From assembly GCF_026130545.1 (NCBI RefSeq), contig NZ_JAMOIM010000030.1, positions 1 to 57,379 of the forward strand: a DNA stretch of 57,379 nucleotides. Direction: 5' to 3'. This document shows, piece by piece, positions 26,722 to 34,986 of this stretch. The notes under the pieces are model-generated. The model did no database searches. It was given only the letters and a program-made list of their open reading frames with translations, and was not told where the DNA came from. The translations under genes were made by a program, and so were the position numbers. Source of the stretch: Lichenifustis flavocetrariae (lineage in GTDB: Bacteria; Pseudomonadota; Alphaproteobacteria; Rhizobiales; Beijerinckiaceae). Position 1 is the first letter of the stretch. Every line of letters begins with the position of its first letter.

Positions 26722-27540
26722 GTGACTGGCCTATGGGGAAAAGATCGCCTCGGGCCACCGCTTGCCATGATCCTTCTGACCGACAAGACCGCGATTGTCA
26801 CGGGTGCGAGTTCCGGCATCGGTCGCGCGATCGCCTTGAGTTTCGCCGCCGCGGGGGCCCGTGTGGCGCTGGCCGATCGCCGCGAGGATCCAATCGAGGG
26901 AGGCGCTTCAACGGCCGACCTGATCCGGGATGCGGGCGGAACGGCCTTCTTCCGGCAGACCGACGTGGCGGCATGGGCGGATGTCGATGCCCTTGTGTCC
27001 GAGACCGTGGCCCGCTGGGGCCGACTCGACGTGATGGTCAACAATGCCGCAATCTATTCGGGCACGCCGCTGCTCGACACAACGGAAGACAAATGGGCAT
27101 CCGTGATCGGCGTCAATCTGACGGGGCAGTTCCTCGGCTGCAAGCGTGCCGTCTCACAAATGATCGGGCAGGAGCCGCACGCCGAGGTGCGGGGCCGCAT
27201 CATCAACCTCGGCTCGCAGCAAGGGATCGTCACGGCACCGCGCGACTGCCCCTATGGGGTCAGCAAGGCCGGCGCGATCTATCTCACGAAGCAGATTGCG
27301 GTTGACTACGCGGCAGAGCTCATCGTTTGCAATTCGATCTCGCCGGGCAAGATCGTGACCGGCGCACCCGGACTGCCCACCGACCCGAACCTGCTCGACA
27401 ATGCCCGCCGCCGCACGCCCTGGCCGCGTCTCGGCCGGCCGCAGGATATCGCCAATGCGGCGCTGTTCCTGGCGAGCGATCTCGCGACCTACATGACGGG
27501 CAGCAACCTCGTGGTCGACGGCGGATGGCTGGCGCGATGA
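26722..27540 (+). CDS. SDR-family oxidoreductase
   Basis: This classical SDR has the TGASSGIGRAIAL cofactor loop, NNAAI, a catalytic Ser in LGSQQG, and Tyr/Lys in YGVSKAG. The C-terminus ends in VVDGGWLAR. A strong AAGGAGGT at 26703-26710 favours the GTG at 26722 (272 residues, spacer 11 nt). The ATG at 26767 would give the more usual N-terminus (MILLTDKTAIVTG) but has no ribosome site. It overlaps the next SDR by ATGA. The pair plus the following amidohydrolase form one operon; substrate unknown. Confidence 0.85.
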   Translation: MTGLWGKDRLGPPLAMILLTDKTAIVTGASSGIGRAIALSFAAAGARVALADRREDPIEGGASTADLIRDAGGTAFFRQTDVAAWADVDALVSETVARWGRLDVMVNNAAIYSGTPLLDTTEDKWASVIGVNLTGQFLGCKRAVSQMIGQEPHAEVRGRIINLGSQQGIVTAPRDCPYGVSKAGAIYLTKQIAVDYAAELIVCNSISPGKIVTGAPGLPTDPNLLDNARRRTPWPRLGRPQDIANAALFLASDLATYMTGSNLVVDGGWLAR

Positions 27541-28289
27541 GCCTGCGCCTCGCCGGACGGCGCATCCTGGTGACGGGCGCCGCGAGCGGTATCGGCGCGG
27601 CCATCGTGCTGCAATTGGTTGCGGAGGGCGCGCGCGTGGTCGCAGCCGACCTCGACCGCGATCGCGTCGAAGCTCTGGCGGCCCAAGCGTCCGGCGCAGT
27701 TGTTCCGGGTGCATGTGACGTCACCGACGAAGCATCCTGTCGTGATGCCGTGGCGGCCACTGTCGAACACCTGGGCGGCCTCGACGGGCTGGTGCACAAC
27801 GCCGCCGCACCCTCGACCGACGGCACAGTCGTGACACTCAGCCTGACCGACTGGCGCCGGGAGATGGCGGTGTCGCTCGACGGCGCCTTTCTGGTCAGCA
27901 AGGCGGCCGTGCCGGCGATCGCGGCGGCGGGCGGGGGCGCGGTTGTGCTGATCGCGTCGCAACTCGGGCACGTGGCGGTCGGTCAGGCGGTCGCCTATTG
28001 CGCCGCTAAGGCGGGGCTGATTCACCTGGCCAAGCTCATGGCCGTCGACCACGCGCCCGAACGCATCCGCGTCAACAGCTTGTCGCCCGGTGCGGTCGCG
28101 ACGGCGCGGCTCCTGCAACGCTGGCCCGACCTCGCGGCCGCCGATGCTGGGCTCGGCCCGGCGCATCTGCTCGGGCGCATCGGGCAACCGTCCGAGATCG
28201 CGGCAGCGGCGGCGTTCCTCCTGTCCGACGAGGCGAGCTTCGTGACCGGGACCGACCTTATGGTCGATGGCGGCTACACGACGCGATGA
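27537..28289 (+). CDS. SDR-family oxidoreductase
   Basis: This 250-residue SDR has the TGAASGIGAAIVL loop, NAAAP, a Ser in IASQLG, and Tyr/Lys in YCAAKAG. The C-terminus TGTDLMVDGGYTTR is typical of the family. Both its start and its stop overlap neighbours by ATGA, so it is tightly coupled to the SDR before it and the amidohydrolase after it. It probably oxidises or reduces an alcohol/ketone in the same unknown pathway. Confidence 0.86.
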   Translation: MSLRLAGRRILVTGAASGIGAAIVLQLVAEGARVVAADLDRDRVEALAAQASGAVVPGACDVTDEASCRDAVAATVEHLGGLDGLVHNAAAPSTDGTVVTLSLTDWRREMAVSLDGAFLVSKAAVPAIAAAGGGAVVLIASQLGHVAVGQAVAYCAAKAGLIHLAKLMAVDHAPERIRVNSLSPGAVATARLLQRWPDLAAADAGLGPAHLLGRIGQPSEIAAAAAFLLSDEASFVTGTDLMVDGGYTTR

Positions 28290-29644
28290 CGGTCTCGGAA
28301 TCCGCATCGGATCGACCCTACGACCTCGTCCTGCGCGGCGGCACCCTTATCGACCCGCATGGCTCGCGGGCGGTGGATCTCGCACTCCGCGACGGCCGGG
28401 TCGCGGCGCATCTCGGACGCGGGCAGCCAGCCGAGGCCCTGGCGACCCTCGACGTTCAGGGGCGCGACCTGCTGCCCGGGCTGGTCGACGCCCACGCGCA
28501 CCTCCGCGAGCCGGGACTGACCCACAAGGAGGATTTCGCCAGCGGAACCCGGGCGGCCGCCGCCGGAGGCGTCACTACGATCCTCAACATGCCCACGGAC
28601 GACCCGTGGACCGACACGCCCGTGCTCATGCGCGACAAGGCCCGGATGGCGCAAGGCCGTGTCAGGGTCGATGTCGGGTTGCAGGCCGTGGTACAATGCG
28701 AAGATAGGGATCTCCGCGCCATGCGCGACGCTGGGGCGGTGTCGTTCGAGATCTTCACCGCCGACGTGCCCGAAAACTATCGCCATGACACGTTGGACTC
28801 GCTCGTGACCGCGATGCGAAAGGTCGCGGATTGCGATGGGCTCGCGGGAGTGCAGCCAAGCGACCAGGCTCTGCTTGACGCAGGAATGAGCGCCGACGAC
28901 GGCAGCATCGCGGGCTATTGCGCGAGCCGGCCGCCGCAGGCGGAAGTCGTCGGCATCGCCCATGCGGTTCAGGCCGCAGCGGACTCGCGGGCCCGCGTCC
29001 ACGTCCGGCAGATCAGCGCCATCGCGGCGCTCGACGCTTGGCGAAGGTTTCGCGACCAGGCCGACGTCACGTTGGAAACGTCGATCCAGAACCTGCTCCT
29101 GACCGCCGATCGCTACGTCGATCTCGGCCCCGCCATCAAAGCGTCGCCACCGTTTCGGGGCGATGCAGATCGCCGGGCGCTGATCGAGGCGGTGCGGGAC
29201 GGATCGATCGACATGGTGGTGACCGACCACGCGCCGCATACTCCCGCCGAAAAACGCGCGCATGGCCGCTTTTCGGACGTTCCGGGGGGGCTGCCGGGCC
29301 TGCAGACGCTCCTGTTCTGTATGCTGCACCTCGTCGATCGAGGCGACGTGCGGCTGGCCGATGTGGTTCGGCTTTGCGCCGAAGGCCCGGCCCAGCGCTT
29401 TGGGCTGAGCCGAAAGGGATCGCTCGCGGTGGGGCACGATGCCGACCTTCTCGTGCTCGCGACCGGTGTGGCAAGCACCATCGGCAATGGTCCCTCCTAT
29501 TCGAAGGGGGGTCCGTCACCATTTGCGGGTCTCTCGGTGCCTTATCGCCTCGAGCGCGTTTTCCTGCGCGGCCAGCCGATCTGGGCCGACGGCGATTTGA
29601 TCGGTGGCGCTCGGGGTGTCGTTCTGCACCCGGATGCGTTGTGA
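28286..29644 (+). CDS. dihydroorotase-like amidohydrolase with altered metal ligands
   Basis: This 452-residue amidohydrolase-superfamily protein has VDAHAHLREPG (His70, His72), VHVRQ (His239) and VVTDHAPHT (Asp314), as in dihydroorotases and allantoinases. Two positions differ. The metal-bridging carboxylated Lys is Glu155 in SFEIF, and the His that should follow strand 4 is Gln190 in GVQPSD. The rest of the fold is intact and full length. It may use one metal only, or a Glu bridge. Real dihydroorotase activity in pyrimidine synthesis is unlikely. It is coupled by ATGA to the SDR pair and near other cyclic-amide hydrolases. Confidence 0.8.
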   Translation: MTVSESASDRPYDLVLRGGTLIDPHGSRAVDLALRDGRVAAHLGRGQPAEALATLDVQGRDLLPGLVDAHAHLREPGLTHKEDFASGTRAAAAGGVTTILNMPTDDPWTDTPVLMRDKARMAQGRVRVDVGLQAVVQCEDRDLRAMRDAGAVSFEIFTADVPENYRHDTLDSLVTAMRKVADCDGLAGVQPSDQALLDAGMSADDGSIAGYCASRPPQAEVVGIAHAVQAAADSRARVHVRQISAIAALDAWRRFRDQADVTLETSIQNLLLTADRYVDLGPAIKASPPFRGDADRRALIEAVRDGSIDMVVTDHAPHTPAEKRAHGRFSDVPGGLPGLQTLLFCMLHLVDRGDVRLADVVRLCAEGPAQRFGLSRKGSLAVGHDADLLVLATGVASTIGNGPSYSKGGPSPFAGLSVPYRLERVFLRGQPIWADGDLIGGARGVVLHPDAL

Positions 29645-29674
29645 TGGGGCGCGCTTCGACAGTGCAGGAAGGCG

Positions 29675-30428
29675 ATGACCACGAAATTCGGATTGGCAGG
29701 CAAGTGAGCCCTCGTGCTGGGTGCCAGCAAGGGACTCGGCAAGGCGGTCGCCCTGGCCCTGCTGGCGGAGGGTGCCGCCGTCACGACCGCGGCGCCTATG
29801 CGTGACGCCATCGAGGGCTGGAAGGCCGAACTCCCGGGCGATCAGGCGGCCCGGCTGACCGTGCACGACCTCGACCTCTTCGAGTCCCTGCTGCCGGCCG
29901 GCGTCGACGTGCTGGTCAACAACTGCGGCGGCCCAGCGCCGGGCGGCGTGGTCGGCACGCCGTCCGACACCTGGAGCCGTGCATTCGCCAGCATGGCGGG
30001 CGCGGTGTTCCAACTGACCGACCGGATGATCGGACCGACGCTCGATCGGCAATGGGGTCGCATCATCACATAGGCTCGTCCGGCGTCGAGCAGCCGATCC
30101 CGAACCTTGCGGTGTCAAACGCGATCCGCGGCAGCGTCGCGGGCCGGACGAAAAGCTTTGCCAATGAGGTCGCGGCGCTGAGCGTCACGGTCAACATGAT
30201 GCTGCCTGGACGCATCGCCACCGAGCGGGTCGACAGTCTCGACGCGAACGAGCCCAGACTCAGAGTCTCGACATCGACCGCCAACAGGCTCGCGCCGAGA
30301 GTCCGATGCGGCGCTATGGGACACCCGCCGAATTCGCCGCCGTGGTGGCCGTCCTGGCCAGCAAGCCCGCGTTGTATGTCGCCGGCAGCATGATCCGGGT
30401 CGGCGAGGGCGCCTTCAAGGGCTTGTGA
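29675..30428 (+). pseudogene. SDR pseudogene with premature stop and frameshifts
   Basis: After AGGAAGG, the ATG at 29675 reads MTTKFGLAGK and then meets TGA at 29705-29707 where the family has Arg (CGA to TGA). SDR sequence resumes with LVLGASKGLGKAVALALLAE, VDVLVNNCGGPAPG and WGRIIT, followed by a TAG. The continuation (GSSGVEQPIPNLAVSNAIRG, VTVNMMLPGRIATERV) is in another frame and the C-terminus (GEGAFKGL) in yet another. At least one nonsense and two frame changes show it is dead. Its 3' end overlaps the convergent carbamoylase gene by 14 bp. Confidence 0.8.
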
Positions 30429-31353
30429 AAGCCGCAGGCGGGCCGGCTCTCTCAACGATGAGGCCGTAGTCGTTCGGCCGCCGGTATCGGGCGAAGTCGA
30501 AGTTCACCGCCTGGCAGGCCGCGATGAGGTCGAGGTCGGCCCGGTGGACCACAACCTCGTCGTCGAGTGACAGCGCCTGCGCCGCGATCTCGCCTGTCGG
30601 CGCCACGATGCAGGAGCCGCCGATCAGCGCCTGGCCATCCTCCAGGCCCGCCTTCGCGGCGGCCGCGATCCAGAGCGTGTTCTGGTAGGCGCCGGCCTGC
30701 ATGGGCAAGTGGTTGTGGAACATGCGCAGGTGGGCCAAGGCTGGCGCCTCGCTGAGCATCTGCGGCGTGTTGTAGCCGATCAGCACGACTTCGGCACCGG
30801 CGAGGCAGAGCATCCGGTAGGTTTCGGGCCAGCGCCGGTCGTTGCAGAGCGCGAGGCCGATGCGGGTGCCGCCATAGTCGAACACCGGGAAGCCGAGGTC
30901 GCCCGGCTCGAAATAGCGCCGCTCCAGATGCACCGTCGTGCCGGCTTCCGGCTCGGTGGAGCCCGGCACGTGCATCTTGCGATAGCGACCGCTCCGTTGC
31001 CCGTCCGGTCCGACCAGCTCCATGCTGTTGAAGCGCCGGACCTTGCCGTCCACCATAACACGCTCCGCAAAACCGATCGCGAAGCCGATGCCGAGCCTAC
31101 GTGCGGCGTCGTAGAGCGGCTGCGTGACCGGACCGGGCATCTCGGCCTCGTATAACGCGTCGATCTCGGCGGGTTGGAGCACCCAGCGCGGGAAGAAGGT
31201 CGTGAGCGCGAGTTCGGGGAACACGGCCAGTTCGGCGCCCGCAGACGCGGCCTGCTCCAGCAGCGCCACGAGCCGCGCGACCGTGTGGGCGCGTGTTGAG
31301 GCGCGTTGGACAGGCCCGGTCTGGCAGGCCGCGAGCGTCAACCATCGAGCCAA
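30415..31353 (-). CDS. N-carbamoyl-D-amino-acid hydrolase-like carbamoylase (nitrilase superfamily)
   Basis: This 312-residue protein matches D-carbamoylases in length and motifs: Glu47 in VFPELALTTFFPRW, Lys126 in YRKMHVPG, and Cys170 in LCNDRRWPETYR. These enzymes hydrolyse N-carbamoyl amino acids to the amino acid, CO2 and ammonium. The gene overlaps the upstream hydantoinase by 16 bp on the same strand, the classical hydantoinase-carbamoylase pair. D-specificity is known for the family but only inferred here. N-carbamoyl-glutamate is a plausible substrate if the pair works downstream of the lyase at 34983. Confidence 0.85.
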   Translation of the reverse strand: MARWLTLAACQTGPVQRASTRAHTVARLVALLEQAASAGAELAVFPELALTTFFPRWVLQPAEIDALYEAEMPGPVTQPLYDAARRLGIGFAIGFAERVMVDGKVRRFNSMELVGPDGQRSGRYRKMHVPGSTEPEAGTTVHLERRYFEPGDLGFPVFDYGGTRIGLALCNDRRWPETYRMLCLAGAEVVLIGYNTPQMLSEAPALAHLRMFHNHLPMQAGAYQNTLWIAAAAKAGLEDGQALIGGSCIVAPTGEIAAQALSLDDEVVVHRADLDLIAACQAVNFDFARYRRPNDYGLIVERAGPPAAFTSP

Positions 31354-32762
31354 GGGGTGGTCTCCTCCAGAGGATGGCGGTGACGCGGCACGCCGCTCAT
31401 TCGGGACAGAAAGCGGCCGCCGGGATTGGCATCATGAAGTACGCCATTGCTCACGATCAAGCGCCCGCGCAGCAGCACATCGCGCGGTCGTCCAGTCAGC
31501 CACAATCCCTCGAAGGGCGAGAAGTCGACGGCGGATTGTTGCTCCGCGGCGCGCACCTGCCAGCGCCTGTCGGGGTTCCAAAGCACGAGGTCGGCATCGA
31601 ACCCCGGCGCGATGCGCCCCTTGCGGTCGAGGCCGTAGAGACGGGCCGCTTCGCCCCCGGCGAGCGCGAGATAACGCGACAGCGTCAACCGGTTGGTGAC
31701 AAGGCCTTCGGAAAACAGGATCGGCAGCCGCGTTTCGAGCCCTGGCACGCCATTGGCCGCCGTGAGAAACGACGGCGGTCGGTCCGCCGGAAGCTTGTCG
31801 CTGAGGCGATAGGGCGAGTGATCGGACGACCACAGGCCGATCAACCCGTCCGCAAGCCCGTCCCAAAGAGCCGCCTGCCCGGCGCGCGAGCGGGGCGGCG
31901 GCGTGAAGATAAAGCGGGCCGCCTCGTCGGGCGCGCTGGCAAGGTCGGCAGCCGTGAGCAGCAGGTATTGCGGGCAGGTTTCCGCAACCACGTCGATGCC
32001 CCGCATTTGTCCCCGCCGCACCTCGTCGGCAGCCTGATGACCGGACACGTGAACGATGACAAGGCGGGCGCCCGTTACCTCGGCGAGCGTGATGGCGCGA
32101 TGGGTGGCCTCGCGTTCCAGGATCTCGGCGTGGGCGACCGCGTGATACCGGAATCCCGTCCGGTCCGAGGCCGCAAGGCGCGCCGTCGTGCGGCGGATCG
32201 CGGCATCATTCTCGGCATGCACCATCACCACGGCGCCGGCCTCGTGAGCCGCGTCCATGACGCGCAACATCAAGTCGTCCGACACCGCGAAGCCGGTGTA
32301 GGTCATGAACAGCTTCACAGATGGTACGCCCCGGACCGCGAGCCTCTCGGTCTGCGCCTTGATGTCCGCGCCGGTGTCCTGCGTCATCACGCCATGGAGC
32401 CCATAGTCCACCAGCGACCGCCCGTTCGCGCGGTCGAGACTGCGGTCGAGCGCGGCCAGCGCTGTCATGCCGGGACCCGGCATGGCAAACGGCACGATCG
32501 TCGTGGTTCCCCCGAACGCGGCTGCCCGCGACCCCGAGGTGAAATCGTCGGCCGTGTCCACGCCGCCCCAGTTGGGCTGGTCGAGGTGACAATGCGCGTC
32601 GATGCCGCCCGGCATCACCCAGGTGCCGGAGGCGTCGATATGGGCGCGGCCCACGAGCCCGGAGCCGAGTGCCGTGATTCGGTCGGAGTCGATGCCGATG
32701 TCGCACTCCGCCCAGCCCCCGTCGAGGGCGACGCGGCCGTTGCGGACTACGAGGTCGTGCAA
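31338..32762 (-). CDS. hydantoinase/dihydropyrimidinase
   Basis: This 474-residue amidohydrolase opens five- or six-membered cyclic ureides to N-carbamoyl acids. The binuclear metal set is complete: His57 and His59 in DAHCHLD, carboxylated Lys150 in SVKLF, His182 in VHAEN, His238 in VHVSG, and Asp314 in SSDHSPY. It starts at a TTG at 32762 with GAGGCG upstream, 11 nt after the RidA stop. Its 3' end overlaps the carbamoylase. Together the two would turn a 5-substituted hydantoin into a free amino acid. Contrast this intact metal site with the dihydroorotase-like protein at 28286. Confidence 0.9.
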   Translation of the reverse strand: MHDLVVRNGRVALDGGWAECDIGIDSDRITALGSGLVGRAHIDASGTWVMPGGIDAHCHLDQPNWGGVDTADDFTSGSRAAAFGGTTTIVPFAMPGPGMTALAALDRSLDRANGRSLVDYGLHGVMTQDTGADIKAQTERLAVRGVPSVKLFMTYTGFAVSDDLMLRVMDAAHEAGAVVMVHAENDAAIRRTTARLAASDRTGFRYHAVAHAEILEREATHRAITLAEVTGARLVIVHVSGHQAADEVRRGQMRGIDVVAETCPQYLLLTAADLASAPDEAARFIFTPPPRSRAGQAALWDGLADGLIGLWSSDHSPYRLSDKLPADRPPSFLTAANGVPGLETRLPILFSEGLVTNRLTLSRYLALAGGEAARLYGLDRKGRIAPGFDADLVLWNPDRRWQVRAAEQQSAVDFSPFEGLWLTGRPRDVLLRGRLIVSNGVLHDANPGGRFLSRMSGVPRHRHPLEETTPWLDG

Positions 32763-32773
32763 GAGCGGGCGCC

Positions 32774-33121
32774 TCAGGCCGCCGCCGTGACCATGATCTC
32801 GACACGGTAACTGTCGCCCGCGAGCCGCGACTCGACCGTCGCGCGCACCGGCATGGCCGAGCGGTCGATCCAGGCGTCCCAGACCTCGTTCATTCGATCG
32901 AAATCGGCAATGTCGCGCAGCCAGATCTGTGCCGTGAGGAGCTTCGTCTTGTCCGATCCCGCCATGGCGAGGAAGTGGTCGATCTTGTCGAGCACCGCTT
33001 TCGTCTGCGCGGCCGTGTCGCCGCTCGAGTCGTCCGCCGTCATGCCGGCCAGGTAAACGGTCCCGTTATGGCTGAGGGCGCGGCAAAAACGCGGGCCGTT
33101 GTCATAGCGCTGAATGGTCAT
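32774..33121 (-). CDS. RidA-family imine/enamine deaminase
   Basis: This 115-residue single-domain Rid protein has YLAGMTADDSSGD and the substrate-binding Arg region MPVRATVESRLAG. It hydrolyses reactive 2-iminoacids to 2-oxoacids and ammonium. Its start overlaps the stop of the FAD oxidoreductase (ATGA), so the imine product of that enzyme is its natural substrate. It precedes the hydantoinase by 11 nt in the same leftward operon. Confidence 0.86.
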   Translation of the reverse strand: MTIQRYDNGPRFCRALSHNGTVYLAGMTADDSSGDTAAQTKAVLDKIDHFLAMAGSDKTKLLTAQIWLRDIADFDRMNEVWDAWIDRSAMPVRATVESRLAGDSYRVEIMVTAAA

Positions 33122-34269
33122 GAAGGCTTCTTGTCGAGGTGAGGGGAACCGCGGAGCCGGCCGGGCAAAAGATCGCCCGCCGTGAGGCCCGCGCTCAAGA
33201 GGTCGTCCGGCAGACGTCCCATATTCATGAGCGATACACAGGCGCGCGACAAGGCCGGCGCGGTCTTAATACCGGTGCCACCTTGGCCGGCGAGCCAGAT
33301 GAAGTCGGGCACTTCAGGATCCGGACCCACGACGGGCGCGCCATCCGGCGCGAAGGTGCGCAGCCCGGCCCAAGACCGGGATACTCGCCGTACCGTAAGC
33401 GTAGTGGCCCGCTGGAGGCGGTCGGCGCCGATCGCGACGTCGATCTCGTCCGCGAACACATCCACCGGTTCACTCGGGGTGGCGTCCGCCGGCGACACGA
33501 AAAGCTGCCCAGCATCATGCTTGAAATAGAAGCTTTCGCCGACATCGTCGACCAGCGGCCAGGTGCGGGCCTCGACATCCGGCGGCAGGGGCACCAGGAA
33601 GGCCGTGCGCTTCTTGGGCACGAGCCCGAGCGGCTGAACGCCCGCGAGACGCGCCACTGCGTCGGCCCAAGCTCCGGCCGCATTGATCAGGATCGCGGCC
33701 GAGACGGTTCCAGCCGAAGTCTGGACCGTCCAACCTTTCGCGTCGTGGTCGATGCGCTCGACGGCGGCATCGCAGAGGATGCGTGCGCCCTGTCGGCTGG
33801 CCGCCGCTAGAAAGCCGCCATGAAGGCCGTGGACGTCGAGGTCCATGGCGTCGGGCTCGAACAGGGCGGCCGCGACGGCTTCGGGCCGGAGGATAGGCAC
33901 CCGGGCCAGCGCCTCGGCCGGCGCGATCCGGCGTATGGACGGCGCGGAGACGCGGGCCAGCGCGAAGGCTTGTTCGAGGCGCCCGATCTGCTCCTGCCGC
34001 GCAATCGTGAGTGTCCCGCGCGGCATGAGCAGCGGGTGCGCTGCGAAGCCCTTCGGTGGCGTCTCGAGGAAGGAACGGCTGGCGCCGGCCAGTCGACGCA
34101 CAGTCGCGCCGCCATAAGCTTGCGTGAAGCTCGCCGCCGAGCGTCCGGTGGCGTGACGGCCGCATTGCTGTTCGCGTTCAACAACGATGACGGAAAACAG
34201 GCGCGACAGCTCGTAGGCGATGCCAGCGCCCGCGATGCCGCCCCCAACCACGACAATGTCGAACCGCAT
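33118..34269 (-). CDS. FAD-dependent amino-acid oxidoreductase (DAO/DadA superfamily)
   Basis: This 383-residue flavoprotein has the dinucleotide motif VVVGGGIAGAGIAYEL, the RSAASF segment, INAAGAWAD, and a C-terminal WLAGQGGTGIKTAPA flavin loop. The superfamily covers D-amino-acid dehydrogenase/oxidase, glycine oxidase and sarcosine oxidase beta. The tie by ATGA overlap to RidA, then to hydantoinase and carbamoylase, suggests oxidation of the amino acid released by the carbamoylase to an imine. The ATG at 34269 is taken; a GTG one codon earlier is possible. No signal peptide is visible. Confidence 0.83.
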   Translation of the reverse strand: MRFDIVVVGGGIAGAGIAYELSRLFSVIVVEREQQCGRHATGRSAASFTQAYGGATVRRLAGASRSFLETPPKGFAAHPLLMPRGTLTIARQEQIGRLEQAFALARVSAPSIRRIAPAEALARVPILRPEAVAAALFEPDAMDLDVHGLHGGFLAAASRQGARILCDAAVERIDHDAKGWTVQTSAGTVSAAILINAAGAWADAVARLAGVQPLGLVPKKRTAFLVPLPPDVEARTWPLVDDVGESFYFKHDAGQLFVSPADATPSEPVDVFADEIDVAIGADRLQRATTLTVRRVSRSWAGLRTFAPDGAPVVGPDPEVPDFIWLAGQGGTGIKTAPALSRACVSLMNMGRLPDDLLSAGLTAGDLLPGRLRGSPHLDKKPS

Positions 34270-34362
34270 CACCGAGGCCGTTCAATCGTCGTCGGCATTG
34301 GTATTCGTCGGAGCATCGGCCGCCTATCGCCACGATCCATAGGACCGTGTCATAAATACGGA

Positions 34363-34986
34363 ATGCAAAGTGTGGACCCGACTGACACCGAGGGGCAAGT
34401 CGCTTTGCGACTTGCCAAAGCCGCTTATGCGTTGCTGGAGCCCATTGCGGCGGCGCAGCCTTTCGTTGCGCATTGGCCGGAAACCATTGTGTTGCGCAGC
34501 ACGCCGCCGGAAACGTTGCCTGCCTTGCGCTGGCTGGACGGTGCGTCCGCGTTCAGCCACCCTACAACGTCGCGGTTGATGGCGATGTTGGCGGAGACTG
34601 CGGCAGAACTCGCGTGGCGACAGAGCTATGCGGCCGCCGATTTCGGCCCGTCTTTCCTGGAGCGCTATGGCTGGACCGAGCTAGTGGGGCCCAGCGGACC
34701 GATCGGGAGCAAGCGGATGACCTGCGGATTTCTCCTCTTGGGGCCCGACCTCCACTACCCGCCGCATGCCCATGAGGCCGAGGAACTCTACCTGCCGCTG
34801 GCCGGGACGGCTCTATGGCAGCGCGGCAACGGCGCGCCAAGCCTTGTGCCGCCGGGCACGCCTATCTACCACGAGTCCTGGTTGCCGCACGCGATGTGGA
34901 CGCGAACCGAGCCTCTCGTGGCGCTTTATTGCTGGCGGGGTGGCACGCTCGGGGCCAAGCCGCAGATCATGAGCCGCGCTTTATGA
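34363..34986 (+). CDS. DMSP-lyase-like cupin (DddL/DddQ-type family)
   Basis: This 207-residue protein ends in a single cupin domain with metal motif 1 PPHAHEAEELY (His135, His137, Glu141, with Tyr143) and motif 2 His176 in LPHAMW. This is the pattern of the dimethylsulfoniopropionate lyase family, which removes dimethyl sulfide from DMSP by beta-elimination. Many soil homologues have no shown DMSP activity. It starts at 34363 with only a weak site and overlaps the lyase by ATGA. The coupling to an enzyme that probably expels trimethylamine suggests a related onium or isomeric substrate rather than marine DMSP itself. Confidence 0.72.
   Translation: MQSVDPTDTEGQVALRLAKAAYALLEPIAAAQPFVAHWPETIVLRSTPPETLPALRWLDGASAFSHPTTSRLMAMLAETAAELAWRQSYAAADFGPSFLERYGWTELVGPSGPIGSKRMTCGFLLLGPDLHYPPHAHEAEELYLPLAGTALWQRGNGAPSLVPPGTPIYHESWLPHAMWTRTEPLVALYCWRGGTLGAKPQIMSRAL

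Noticed and set aside
31293-32810. A 505-residue plus-strand frame opposite the hydantoinase
   Set aside because: Shadow of the hydantoinase, whose metal ligands are all present on the minus strand.
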